NCBI RefSeq assembly: GCF_003464085.1
Contig: NZ_QSDR01000017.1
Span: 34,630-98,629 of the forward strand
Reading direction: 5' to 3'
Source of the DNA: Clostridium sp. AM58-1XD
Lineage (GTDB): Bacteria; Bacillota; Clostridia; Lachnospirales; Lachnospiraceae
DNA: 64,000 bases
In this document: positions 45,006 through 54,630 of the stretch, one piece after another
How positions within the stretch are numbered: the stretch's first letter is position 1
Layout of the letters: every line of letters starts with the position of its first letter
Notes under the pieces: model-generated
What the model was told of the DNA's origin: nothing
Seen by the model: only the letters and a program-made list of their open reading frames with translations
Databases searched by the model: none
Made by a program: the position numbers and the translations under genes

Positions 45006-45021
45006 AAAAGCTCCCCCCCCC

Positions 45022-45645
45022 TTACAAGTTCTTGGAAATCTCCTGAATCATATAGGTAAATGAAACAGCACCAGGGTCCTGGTGTCCCAGACTCCTTTCT
45101 CCCAAATAACTGGCACGCCCTTTCGTTGCAATGATTTCCTTTGTATGCTCCGCACCTTTTTCTGCAGCGGCGGCCCCGGCCTCTATTGCTGTCCGGCTGT
45201 CCTGGCCGCTCTCATAGGCTGCTTTCATGGCGTTCAACGCCGGAACCATCGCATCCAGCATCGTCTTTTCTTCAACCGTGGACCTGCCGCGCATCTGAAC
45301 GCCTTCCACCGCAGCGTCCATAGCAGCCAGAAAATCGTTAAAACTCATCTGCTCTTTTCCTGCCAGCACCATGCCCGCTTTCATGAAAGCAGTTCCATAT
45401 AGCGGCCCGGAAGCACCGCCTACCGTTGAAACAAGTGTCATTCCTACTGTTTTCAAGATCGTTCCGATGTCATTGTTTTCCTGAGAAGGAAGCTTCTTTT
45501 TAACTTCTGTAAATCCCTTCGCCATATTAATCCCGTGATCCGAATCCCCGATTGGATTATCCAGCTCTGTCAGATAATCCTTTTCTTCTATGATTTTATC
45601 TCCGATTGCCTGAATCACGGCAATTACCTTCTTACTGTCTGCCAT
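45022..45645 (-). CDS. dhaL: Dihydroxyacetone kinase ADP-binding subunit DhaL
   Basis: From ATG 45645 (ACAGGAG site) the 207-residue helical protein carries the metal-binding Asp cluster in TELDNPIGDSDHGINMAKGF, GTILKTVGMTLVSTVGGASG, and RASYLGERSLGHQDPGAVSF. It holds the ADP that DhaM rephosphorylates, and gives the phosphate to dihydroxyacetone on DhaK. An in-frame extension to 45732 lies in dhaK and is not used. Confidence 0.92.
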   Translation of the reverse strand: MADSKKVIAVIQAIGDKIIEEKDYLTELDNPIGDSDHGINMAKGFTEVKKKLPSQENNDIGTILKTVGMTLVSTVGGASGPLYGTAFMKAGMVLAGKEQMSFNDFLAAMDAAVEGVQMRGRSTVEEKTMLDAMVPALNAMKAAYESGQDSRTAIEAGAAAAEKGAEHTKEIIATKGRASYLGERSLGHQDPGAVSFTYMIQEISKNL

Positions 45646-45673
45646 ATCAATTTCTCCTGTTCCATTCCACATT

Positions 45674-46662
45674 CTAAGCTTTAAAGGCCGGCGTATCAGC
45701 CTGTGCATCCAGCAGTTCTTTGAGTTCATCATCCAGCCGCAGCAAAGAGATCGAGAAACCGTCCATCTCGATTGACGTCATATATTCACCGACAAAAGTC
45801 TTATAGACTCGGATTCCTTTTTCAGACAGTACATCTGCAACACGGTTGTTGACAATATACAGTTCCATGAGAGGAGTCGCGCCAGCTCCGTTGATCATAA
45901 CCGCAACTTCTCTTCCGCTGTAATCGATATCCGCCAAAATCTGCTCCAGCAGAAGGTCGACAATCTCGTCGCAGGTCTCAGCGCTTCTTTATGCGTACCT
46001 GGTTCTCCATGGATTCCGATCCCCACCTCCATTTCGCCATCCTCGATCTCAAATCCCGGTTTTCCAGCTGCCGGAACCGTGCATGGCCGGATCGCCACCC
46101 CCATCGTCCTGACATTGTCAATAACTTTCTGTGCCGCCGCCTGGACTGCTTCCAGGTCTGCTCCTTCTTCCGCCTTTGCACCTGCTATTTTGTGTACAAA
46201 TACCGTTCCGGCTACGCCTCGGCGCCCTATCGTATATAAACTGTCCTTCACTGCTACGTCGTCATTTACAACGACCTGTTTGACGAGGATCCCTTCCATC
46301 TCCGCCATTTCCGCTGCCATCTCAAAATTCATCACATCGCCGGTATAGTTCTTCACAACCATTAAAACACCAGCTTCTGTTGCGATCGCCTTAATTCCCT
46401 CGTAAATCTGGTCTGGCGTAGGAGAAGTAAATACGGCTCCCGATACAGCTGCATCCAGCATTCCTTTCCCGACATATCCTCCATGGGCCGGTTCGTGACC
46501 GCTGCCTCCGCCGCTGATGATGGCGACCTTGCCTTCCTTTTTGTGGGATCGGACCGCCACATTGCCACAGTCCAGCTTTCTTAAATACTGAGGATATGCT
46601 TTCACCATACCAAGAAACATTTGATCTTCTACCAGATCTACATTATTGATAATTTTCTTCAT
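45674..46662 (-). CDS. dhaK: Dihydroxyacetone kinase substrate-binding subunit DhaK (single-base frameshift)
   Basis: From ATG 46662 the protein reads MKKIINNVDLVEDQMFLGMV, with ISGGGSGHEPAHGGYVGKGM and GIGIHGEPGTHKEAL, whose histidine binds dihydroxyacetone covalently. At about 45970 one base is missing; the next frame continues DEIVDLLLEQILADIDYSGR and AVMINGAGATPLMELYIVNN to 45674. Corrected length is about 329 residues, as expected. The dhaKLM order is K, L, M with short gaps. DHA could come from glycerol oxidation or from sugar cleavage. Confidence 0.9.
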
Positions 46663-46869
46663 CACTGAATTCCTCCATCCTTCCGAAGTTTCATGGACCT
46701 GTATACATGTGCATAATTTTCCGCTTATTTCTATTATAATGTACTTTACTTCTGCTTTCAATCTTTCTTTCAAAGCGGCAATTGACACATACACCACTTC
46801 TTAGTTAAAATAGTAGAAACGGTGTTCGTACAGCAGACCGCTGTATCCGCCGGCAGAGGAGGTGTACGC

Positions 46870-48462
46870 TTGAACCAAACATATCAAACCATTACAATAG
46901 AAGAAGCTCATCGCAGGTTCCAGACGGGCCAGCTGGTGATCCCGCCTTACCAGCGATATTTTGTCTGGGATGAGACTCAGCAGAAGGGCCTGATTGAAAG
47001 CGTCCTCCAGGGCCACTTTATTGGTGTCATACTGATCGCAAAGTCTAAGTTCGGACAAACTTACGAAATTGTAGACGGCCAGCAGCGGTTAAGAACCATT
47101 TCCCGCTTTATTGACAACGGTTTTCGCTGCAGCGACGGCCAGGCTCCTTTGTCGCCGGAAAAGCAGGTACAGTTTTTAAGCATGCCGCTGATCTTTGTAA
47201 CTTTAAGTGGAATTGAGGAGCCGTCTGAGATTGTGGACCTGTTCCGCGTAATTAATACCTCGGGAGAACGGCTCAGTTATCAGGAGCTGAGGCGGGCCGG
47301 TACTTCCGGTACCTTCGCCCAGACCGTAGAAATCCTATCTGCAGAATTATGCAGTCAGTCTGAGGTCTTTCCATCTGCTGCTTCTGATTTGGAATTCCGT
47401 GACTGCATCTGGGGACGGCTGGGCTTTTTTACGGAACAGGAAGTGCGGCAGGGCGAAGATCAGGTGCTGATAGCAAGACTGGTCCTGTCCATATTGTCAG
47501 ACGTGCCTCAAACAGACGATGAAAACCAGCTGAACCTTTCCTACACTTTCGGCACGGCTGAATATCAGAAAACCGAGGAGTGGCTGCAGGACTATACGGC
47601 CGAACGACTGATACGGGAAATGAAGCTCGTCTTTTCCTTTTTTGACGGTCTGACCTTCTCCTGCGAAGACAGCCACCGTTCCAGAGAGGCGTTCTTTCTC
47701 CTTTATCTGGCCGCTTTCGACCTGGCCATCAAAAAGTGCTTGACCTTCTGTGACAATTCCGGGCTCAATAACGCTTTAAATGCCGTTCAGCTTTTAATCC
47801 CTCAAAAATCCGAATCGGCCTCCCAGTATCATGGTATTAAAAATTATGCCACCTGGCTGCTGGGCAGCAGTTTTTCTGATATGGACTATCAAAAAATAAG
47901 CGCAGCCTCAGAATTTGAAAATTCTCTCCGCCGCGCAAAACTGGAGACAGCACGTTTTGAATTTAAACAGGGCTTTTTGCGCCTGTCTCTGGATCGTTCC
48001 TACGACTGCCAGCTGAAAGATCAGATTTTGCACACGCTCTGCGGAATGGCAAACCTGGGGGACCTTACTCCCAGCTTTCTTTATATTGGAATCGCAGACA
48101 GCCGGTCTGACGCAGAACGGATTGCTCTGCTGGACAGAATTCATCCCGTACAGATTGCCGGACATTATATCGTAGGAATTCAAAGGGAGGCAGAGCGCAT
48201 GAATGTCACCATTGAGGATTACTGTAAAAAGATCAAGGAATTTATCGATCATTCCGATCTTTCCAGGCATCTCGTCCTGTCTGTTCTGGCTCATATGGAG
48301 GTATTCGATTATAAAGGATTTACGATCATCTGTCTCGTTGTTCCGCCCCAGAATCAGCTCTCCTATTGCGGGGATGAGCTTTACCTGAGAAAATACAGCA
48401 ATACCGTCAAATTAAGCAATCCAAGGGAAATTGTCGCTACAGCGGAGCGGTTCTCCACTTAG
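46870..48462 (+). CDS. DUF262-domain protein with C-terminal putative AlbA_2/Schlafen-like domain
   Basis: I choose TTG 46870, six bases after AGAGGAGGT; the longer frame from 46822 lacks a ribosome site. The 530-residue protein starts with a DUF262 (ParB/GmrS-like) domain: LVIPPYQRYFVWDETQQKGL, GVILIAKSKFG, and the signature YEIVDGQQRLRTISRFIDN. The middle (about 150-350) is helical. The last 160 residues (DQILHTLCGMANLGDLTPSF, YIGIADSRSDAERIALLDRI) resemble an AlbA_2/Schlafen-like divergent ATP-binding region. DUF262 proteins include phage-defence nucleases, but no HNH (GmrD) domain is seen. It is a solitary gene between dhaK and the operon terminator. Confidence 0.7.
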   Translation: MNQTYQTITIEEAHRRFQTGQLVIPPYQRYFVWDETQQKGLIESVLQGHFIGVILIAKSKFGQTYEIVDGQQRLRTISRFIDNGFRCSDGQAPLSPEKQVQFLSMPLIFVTLSGIEEPSEIVDLFRVINTSGERLSYQELRRAGTSGTFAQTVEILSAELCSQSEVFPSAASDLEFRDCIWGRLGFFTEQEVRQGEDQVLIARLVLSILSDVPQTDDENQLNLSYTFGTAEYQKTEEWLQDYTAERLIREMKLVFSFFDGLTFSCEDSHRSREAFFLLYLAAFDLAIKKCLTFCDNSGLNNALNAVQLLIPQKSESASQYHGIKNYATWLLGSSFSDMDYQKISAASEFENSLRRAKLETARFEFKQGFLRLSLDRSYDCQLKDQILHTLCGMANLGDLTPSFLYIGIADSRSDAERIALLDRIHPVQIAGHYIVGIQREAERMNVTIEDYCKKIKEFIDHSDLSRHLVLSVLAHMEVFDYKGFTIICLVVPPQNQLSYCGDELYLRKYSNTVKLSNPREIVATAERFST

Positions 48463-48597
48463 CAGCAATCATTCATCATCTGATAGAATATTTGGATATT
48501 AAAAGAGGGGATTGCAAAAAGCCGAATCACCTGCTCGCTTCTGAATCGCTTTTTGTAGCATGGATTATTGATGGTCATTTTATCGGACAGCATACAA

Positions 48598-48640
48598 AAA
48601 TACAGAGGGCATCGCTTTTTTCGCAATGTCCTCTGTATTT
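48598..48640 (-). terminator. Terminator of the catabolic operon
   Basis: AAATACAGAGG (48598-48608) pairs with CCTCTGTATTT (48630-48640). It follows the minus-strand stop at 48676. A second weaker hairpin (CAAAAAGC with GCTTTTTG, about 48514-48556) serves the plus-strand gene ending at 48462. Both together isolate the two transcription units. Confidence 0.75.
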
Positions 48641-48675
48641 ATAGCTGCTCTGGCGGCTGCTTTCTCTGTGACGCT

Positions 48676-50142
48676 TTAGGCCTGATGAATCTCCAGACCA
48701 TAATCCTTTGAAATAGCTGTCAGCTGTTCTCTGTAATCACCATAAACCATAGCAAAGTGATGGCCTACATATTTCTGTCCATCCAAAAACTTCTCAATAT
48801 CCCCTACCTTAAACCGCATAGCCAGCTTACATTCCGGGGTAAGATAATCATCACAGCCCTCGATCGTTCCAACTACAATCATGATCCGTTTCATATCCGG
48901 ACTGAGATTAATGAGCGTAACCTGATCTCCCTTGTCCCTGCCAAAATCGTATCTGAGGGTTGTTCCCCAGCCATCCATTGCAAAAGAAACCAGCTCCACA
49001 GGAAGAGGATCCTGATCGAATCCTTTCATATAACGGGTAGGAACATCGTGGAGAATCCTGCATATATTGTTTTCCCTGTCCCAAGGCATCGTATTGCCCA
49101 TATACGGGGCTGCGTTAGCAACTGCCATAAGCATTGCAATGGTTACTACAGAACAGACATCGCCTGCACATGCAGCCGGAATTCCCTCTTCCTTCAACAT
49201 GGATTTTGTCAGGCAGAAGGTGAACTTCCGTTTATTCAGTTCACGGGTAGCGCATACTTCAAAGCATGGAATCGTAAATGCATTGCAGTCATGGCCGGCC
49301 ATGAGTTTTTTTATTGCCGCATAAAACAGCATGTCATTAACAATATACTCCGCAGGCATATGTACGCCTGCTGCATTTTCAACAAGCTCATCTGCCAGCT
49401 TCTTGGCCGCAGCCTTTTCCTCGTCTGAAAGATCATCGATCACATCGAAAACCTCCTGGGCATTGATATGAGAAAATTCCACACCAAACTGATTTCTCAC
49501 ATGATCCAGGGTCAGATAAGAGCTTTGGCAGCCGAATGTAAGCTGAGCGCTTTTTAACGGAAAGAAAATCCGCAGTTTTCTCAGGACTTTCTTGACCCGC
49601 ATGATATCAATCGTACGCACCACGTCGTCCATATCAATACAGGCATATACTTCCTTGCGCCCAAGGGCAATGAGATGGGCGCTCATATCTACCTGATCGC
49701 ATTTGGAATATGCAGTTTCGTTTGGAATAAAAGCAATGGCCTTTGTCGTACGCTTTGCCAGCTCAACGGTAAAGTAGCCGGATATGCGGAGGCCGCAAAT
49801 CAGATACATATCTGCTTTATTATCATCCTCCAATGCCTTTTCCCATACATCCTGATGAATGATAAAATCCTCATTCCAGTGAAGCAGCACAGGTTCCAAA
49901 ATCTCCGCTTTATCGGCATCTACCGATTCTGCAATCCGTTCCTGAAAACGCTTAAATTCCCTTTGGCTTGTTTCTATATCGGCCTCTGTTGTTAACGCGT
50001 AGCCCTGTCCATATCTGCAGGGCCCCTGATATGCATTAATATGGTACATCGTCCAAAGTATGGGTTTAATGACAACTTTTTCTTTCATTGGACTCTTTAA
50101 GTCCGGAATTGGGTATGCTTGTCTTTCAGGAATATTTGTCAT
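48676..50142 (-). CDS. L-fucose/L-arabinose isomerase-like protein
   Basis: The 488-residue cytoplasmic protein resembles the FucI/AraA isomerase superfamily in its size, its N-terminal substrate-selection half (DMYLICGLRISGYFTVELAK) and a C-terminal half with NDMLFYAAIKKLMAGHDCNA, AACAGDVCSVVTIAMLMAVA and PWDRENNICRILHDVPTRYM. Many paralogues in this superfamily are not true fucose isomerases. As last gene of the 12-gene operon it may interconvert an aldose and ketose, or a branched or modified sugar, formed by the upstream enzymes. The exact reaction cannot be told. Confidence 0.65.
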   Translation of the reverse strand: MTNIPERQAYPIPDLKSPMKEKVVIKPILWTMYHINAYQGPCRYGQGYALTTEADIETSQREFKRFQERIAESVDADKAEILEPVLLHWNEDFIIHQDVWEKALEDDNKADMYLICGLRISGYFTVELAKRTTKAIAFIPNETAYSKCDQVDMSAHLIALGRKEVYACIDMDDVVRTIDIMRVKKVLRKLRIFFPLKSAQLTFGCQSSYLTLDHVRNQFGVEFSHINAQEVFDVIDDLSDEEKAAAKKLADELVENAAGVHMPAEYIVNDMLFYAAIKKLMAGHDCNAFTIPCFEVCATRELNKRKFTFCLTKSMLKEEGIPAACAGDVCSVVTIAMLMAVANAAPYMGNTMPWDRENNICRILHDVPTRYMKGFDQDPLPVELVSFAMDGWGTTLRYDFGRDKGDQVTLINLSPDMKRIMIVVGTIEGCDDYLTPECKLAMRFKVGDIEKFLDGQKYVGHHFAMVYGDYREQLTAISKDYGLEIHQA

Positions 50143-50231
50143 ACAATCTTCTCCTTTTTGAATAAACTCTGTTTTCCAAATGGCGGCCCTACTCCCTGCA
50201 GGACCGCCATGCCCCCTGTTGCGATGTAAGT

Positions 50232-51643
50232 TTAGATTAATCCCTCAAAGATCTTTTCATCCGGAATGTTCCCGAATAATTCTTCATCTGTAGGCACCGT
50301 ATAGTTCGGAATCTCCCGCGCAACCCATGTTGTATTAATATAATTCTTCCATGTTACGTTTTCAGAAGTAATATTTCCTCCCCATGTTCCGCAGCCCAGG
50401 TTAATCGTAAACGGCATTCCGTTATTCCAGTTTCCTGCGTTGGATGTACCTACGGTCATACGGACAGCTACACGGCTTGTATGTGTACGCATGGCATATT
50501 CCATGATATGCTCGTCATTAAAGCTGTGAATTCCGCAGGAGTGTCCTGCTCCGCTGTAGGCCTGAATGCCGTTTACAAGTTCAATCGCATGATCAAATGT
50601 ATCATATTTATAAGCGGTTACAATAACTGAAAGTTTTTCTCCGGAAAATGGATATTGAGGTCCATATCCGCTCTCTTCAACAATGATCCACTGCCTGTCC
50701 TCCGGAATTTTAAATCCGGCTTTTTCAGCCATTACCGGGGCCGGAAGGCAGATCGCGTCAGGATTTAATTTTCCTGGTGCTTTCCAGAGGAACTCCTGCA
50801 TTTTGGCCTTTTCTTCCTCATTGCAGATGTAAGCGCCTGATTCCACACACTCTTTCATCATCTCCTGGTAAACATCCTGCTGTATTACCATTGCATTCTC
50901 TGTAGAACAGCCGATTGCATAATCATTCAGCTGCGCAGTCATGATCTTGTTTGCTGCGTCCCTGAAATCTGCCGTTTCATCAATGACAACTACTACATTG
51001 CCTGCTCCTACGCCGAACGCAGGTGTTCCGGATGAATATGCCGCTTTAACCATAGGCTTTCCGCCTGTTGCAACGATCAGATCAGCCTGCTGCATAAGGG
51101 AATTGGTCTTCTCTAAGCTTGGTTCTTCAATACATACAACCAGGTCCGCCGGATATCCCATATTTACAAGCAGCTTACGAATGTCTTCACAAGCCAGCAT
51201 AGTAGATTTTTTGGCGCGTGGATGGGGGGAAAATACGGTTGCATTTCTGCCCATAATTGCATTCATAGCTCCAATAAATACGACTCCCATCGGCACGGTT
51301 GTGGGAACAAGTGATGCGACAACTCCTACTGGCTTTGCGATCTTTACCAGCTGCTTTGCCTCATCCACTTCCACGACTCCCACTGTTTTTGCAAACATAT
51401 GGTCCCGTGTAATCCCTCTCGCACGGGCCTCGTTCTGTCAATCTTACTGGGAATACGTCCCATCTTTGTCTCGTTGTAATTGAAATCCGCCCATTCCTCT
51501 GCTCTGTTAATCGCCAGCCATCCAATGGCTTTGGATATTCTGCGGACATCTTCCTGTGTCAGATTCTGAATCTGATCCATTGCTGCCCGCGCTCTGCTTA
51601 CGAGTCCGCCGATATACTGTTCTGTTTCTTTAGAAACTTCCAT
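50232..51643 (-). CDS. CoA-acylating aldehyde dehydrogenase (single-base frameshift)
   Basis: From ATG 51643 (GAAGGAGGAG site) the N-terminal frame reads MEVSKETEQYIGGLVSRARA. At about 51434 one base is missing; the next frame continues NEARARGITRDHMFAKTVGV to 50232. The catalytic cysteine is in YAIGCSTENAMVIQQD; GVGAGNVVVVID and LGCGTWGGNITSENVTWKNY are typical of acylating aldehyde dehydrogenases (EutE, AdhE N-terminus, SauS). Corrected length is about 470. It turns an aldehyde, NAD+ and CoA into acyl-CoA. Close similarity to acylating sulfoacetaldehyde dehydrogenases is my impression and would need a search. Confidence 0.8.
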
Positions 51644-51667
51644 GACAACTCCTCCTTCAATCATGTG

Positions 51668-52549
51668 TTAACCGTTAATCCCAAGCCTTTTTGCTTTATT
51701 CAGCAATTTTACAGCCCTTTCCGCTACCGGTTTATCTACCATTTTATTGCGGTACATACACGCGCCCTTGCCTTCTTTCACGGATATTTCAAAGGCTTCT
51801 ACAACGCCTTTGGCAAAGTCAATCTCCTCTGCGGAAGGTGAGAACACTTCGTTGATTATCTCAATATGGCCAGGGTGAATACAGGTCTTTCCCGTAAAGC
51901 CAATTGATTTAACATATTGCGCATCTCTTCTTAGTCCATCCAGATCTTTAATGCCCGTATAGGGAGTATCTAAAATATCAATCCCCCTGGCTCTGGCTGC
52001 CATCGCCAGCTGCTGTCTGGCATATCGTATTTCGTTTCCTTCGGACGTCCTGACAATCTCCTGTTCCTTTGTAAGGTCTTCTGCTCCCAGCTGAACCCCA
52101 TCAATGCGGGGCGAAACGCCTAATACTCTGTAAGCATTTGCAATTGCATAGGCCGTCTCGAAAAGAGGTACTATGCCAATTGTTCCGATTTCCAATCCCA
52201 GCTCCTTTTCTACAGCTTCCAGCATGGTATCCACTGCGATCAGGGATCTTTCATCTGCCTTTGGAACAATAACCGTGTTAATTCCCAATCCCGCCACGGC
52301 TGTTATATCTTTATAACACCATGACGTATCTGCTGAATTAATTCTGACGATGATCTCTCTGTCTCCACCTGTCAGCTGGGGAAGAACGTCGGCCACGTAT
52401 CTGCGTGCATGATCCTTTTCGTCGATGCTGACCGCATCTTCTAAATCAAGAATAACTGCATCTGCCTTGACATCTGCGGCCTTTCCCAGCATCTTCTGAG
52501 AGCTTCCCGGTATGTATAGAAGAGACCTCCTTGCATATCTGGTTTTCAC
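51668..52549 (-). CDS. HpcH/HpaI-CitE family CoA-ester lyase or aldolase
   Basis: I start at GTG 52549 (AGGAGG eight bases before; VKTRYARRSLLYIPGSSQKM). The 293-residue protein has CitE-type motifs: ADAVILDLEDAVSIDEKDHA (Mg-binding Glu/Asp), IIVRINSADTSW, TIGIVPLFETAYAIANAYRV, DGVQLGAEDLTKEQEIVRTS and GKTCIHPGHIEIINEVFSP. Members cleave citryl-, malyl- or methylmalyl-CoA type esters. The neighbouring acylating dehydrogenase would supply an acyl-CoA, so a joint CoA-ester step is plausible. Confidence 0.82.
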   Translation of the reverse strand: MKTRYARRSLLYIPGSSQKMLGKAADVKADAVILDLEDAVSIDEKDHARRYVADVLPQLTGGDREIIVRINSADTSWCYKDITAVAGLGINTVIVPKADERSLIAVDTMLEAVEKELGLEIGTIGIVPLFETAYAIANAYRVLGVSPRIDGVQLGAEDLTKEQEIVRTSEGNEIRYARQQLAMAARARGIDILDTPYTGIKDLDGLRRDAQYVKSIGFTGKTCIHPGHIEIINEVFSPSAEEIDFAKGVVEAFEISVKEGKGACMYRNKMVDKPVAERAVKLLNKAKRLGING

Positions 52550-52567
52550 AAATACCACCTCCTGTAT

Positions 52568-53638
52568 TTACGGATTAATGACAACTTTTAGGCTGTGGTT
52601 CTTGCGTCCCACAAAAACATCCATCGCCTCCTGGTATTTTTCCAGCGGGAATCTATGGGTAACTAATGTATCCCCGTCAATGACTTTCCTTTCCAGCATG
52701 GACAAAACGGCCTCCGAAACTCCAGGATTCGCTCTTGAACCATATATGGTCAATTCGTTGCTTATCATGTCTGTAAGATTAGGAATCTTCAGATCAGGGT
52801 CGTGATAATGGCCTACCAGCCCCATTCTTCCGCCTCTCTTCAGCATCTTCATTCCCTGTACAGGAGTAGCGGCGCCGCCTGAACATTCCAGGACCTCATC
52901 AACGCCGAAACCATTTGTAATCTTCCTAACGGCTTCCACAGGATCTTCTTTGTTGATATCCACAATGTAATCCGCCCCTGACTCCTTAGCATGCTGTAAT
53001 CTGTCGCCTCGTCCAATCATAATAACTCGAGCAGCTCCGTAGCCTTTTGCGATCTGCATAGCAGCTACGCCGGCCGGCCCTGGTCCAAATATGGCTACCG
53101 TACCCGCCGTGGTAATCCCTACTCTGTCAATACAGTGCATTGCAACACCGCATATATCACAAAGCGCTGCATGATCATAGCTTAAACCATCTGGAATACG
53201 ATGGACCGCCTTTGTTGGATAAGCATTGTATTCACAATTTGCACCATTATAATTAAATCCGAAGTGGCGTGCTCCTGTTTCCGGTTTTCCGTAGTTTAAG
53301 CAGATCGTATAATTCCCCGCCAGACAGTTTCTGCAATACCCGCAGCCTGCATGAGCTTCTCCGGCAACCCGGTCTCCAATCTGAAATTCCGTAACTCCTT
53401 CCCCCAGTGCTACAATCTCTCCTGCCCATTCATGGCCCAATATATGAGGGAATTTCTGCGGCCATTCTCCTGGCCTGTCTCCACGTATAATCTGAGGATC
53501 GCTTCCGCAAATAGCCACTGCCTTGATTTTACACAGCACCTCGTTTCTCTGGGGAACAGGTACCGGCACTTCCTGTAATTCCAGGTGATTATAGGCCGTA
53601 AGAACCATTGCCTTCATCATCTTGGGAATATCTTTCAT
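52568..53638 (-). CDS. Zinc-dependent alcohol dehydrogenase (MDR family)
   Basis: The 356-residue protein has the catalytic zinc region VAICGSDPQIIRGDRPGEWP, GHEWAGEIVALGEGVTEF, the structural zinc cysteines GCGYCRNCLAGNYTIC and a Rossmann motif IFGPGPAGVAAMQIAKGYGA. It oxidises or reduces a polyol or keto sugar with NAD(P). Its sequence is related to the dehydrogenase at 56672, but the two are clearly distinct, so two different oxidation steps in one pathway are likely. Confidence 0.87.
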   Translation of the reverse strand: MKDIPKMMKAMVLTAYNHLELQEVPVPVPQRNEVLCKIKAVAICGSDPQIIRGDRPGEWPQKFPHILGHEWAGEIVALGEGVTEFQIGDRVAGEAHAGCGYCRNCLAGNYTICLNYGKPETGARHFGFNYNGANCEYNAYPTKAVHRIPDGLSYDHAALCDICGVAMHCIDRVGITTAGTVAIFGPGPAGVAAMQIAKGYGAARVIMIGRGDRLQHAKESGADYIVDINKEDPVEAVRKITNGFGVDEVLECSGGAATPVQGMKMLKRGGRMGLVGHYHDPDLKIPNLTDMISNELTIYGSRANPGVSEAVLSMLERKVIDGDTLVTHRFPLEKYQEAMDVFVGRKNHSLKVVINP

Positions 53639-53676
53639 TTCAAATACCTCTTTTCTTGAATCAGCCTGAGAACAGC

Positions 53677-54630
53677 CTATTTGTCCAGTATTTTTTTAAT
53701 CTCCGCAACAATCGATTCCTCATCAATGCCATATTTGTGCATCATATAGCTCAGCTGGGCCGTTTCACCAAAGTGATCCTGAAGGCCAAGCCTTACGAGA
53801 TGAGCCGGCTGCTCTTCACACAGGACTTCCGCCACCGCGCTTCCAAGACCGCCATAGATCGTGTGGTTTTCAACCGTAACAATGACTTTCGTCCTTTTTG
53901 CTATTTCGGCAATCGCTTCCCTGTCGATTGGTTTGATTGAGGGCATATGAAGATGAGCAACGCTTATGCCTGATTTTTTCAGCTCCTCTACCGCCCGGAT
54001 TCCCTCTGCCGTAGTGATTCCCGTAGTAATCAGCCCTGCGTCCGTTCCTTCCGACAGCAGTTCTGCCTTACCCGGGCAGAATTCTCTGTCCTCCGGAGTA
54101 AATGTGGGGACATTCCCTTTGTTGGAACGTATGTACACAGGTCCTTTATGTTTCGCCGCATACCTTAAAATCTGGGCGAATTCGTTTGCGTCTCCCGGAT
54201 CATATACTTCAAATCTGGGGATGCTGCGGTAAATAGCCACATCATCGATGGAAATATGAGTGCCTCCATTTTTTTCACTTGTAAGGCCGGCATAAGTACC
54301 GATCACTTTTACATTAAAGTCATTATAAGCAATGGAATTCTTTGCCTGGTCGCAGGCTCTTTGAGCTACGAAGCAGGCAAATCCGGAAACGAAAGGAAGT
54401 TTTCCCATGGCAGCCAGACCGGCGCTAAATCCCAGAGCATCCTGTTCGGCAATCCCTACATTAAATGTACGCTCAGGGTATTTTGCTTTTACAGGATCGC
54501 TTCCGGATGCTTTCATCAAATCAGCCTCCACCACTACGAGTTCCGGATACTGCTCTGCCAGATCTGCCAGGGTTTCACCGTATGTGGTTTTCGTATCTTT
54601 TTTCTCTCCAAAATTCCTCATCGTCTTCAC
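53677..54630 (-). CDS. Transketolase, C-terminal subunit
   Basis: The 317-residue protein covers the pyrimidine-binding and C-terminal domains of transketolase: KTTYGETLADLAEQYPELVV, ERTFNVGIAEQDALGFSAGL (the Glu that activates thiamine diphosphate), GGTHISIDDVAIYRSIPRFE and VTVENHTIYGGLGSAVAEVL. It overlaps the N-terminal subunit gene by four bases (ATGA), as expected for an obligate complex. Split transketolases occur in specialised pathways (for example 6-deoxy-6-sulfofructose and apulose-4-phosphate transketolases). Confidence 0.9.
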   Translation of the reverse strand: MKTMRNFGEKKDTKTTYGETLADLAEQYPELVVVEADLMKASGSDPVKAKYPERTFNVGIAEQDALGFSAGLAAMGKLPFVSGFACFVAQRACDQAKNSIAYNDFNVKVIGTYAGLTSEKNGGTHISIDDVAIYRSIPRFEVYDPGDANEFAQILRYAAKHKGPVYIRSNKGNVPTFTPEDREFCPGKAELLSEGTDAGLITTGITTAEGIRAVEELKKSGISVAHLHMPSIKPIDREAIAEIAKRTKVIVTVENHTIYGGLGSAVAEVLCEEQPAHLVRLGLQDHFGETAQLSYMMHKYGIDEESIVAEIKKILDK

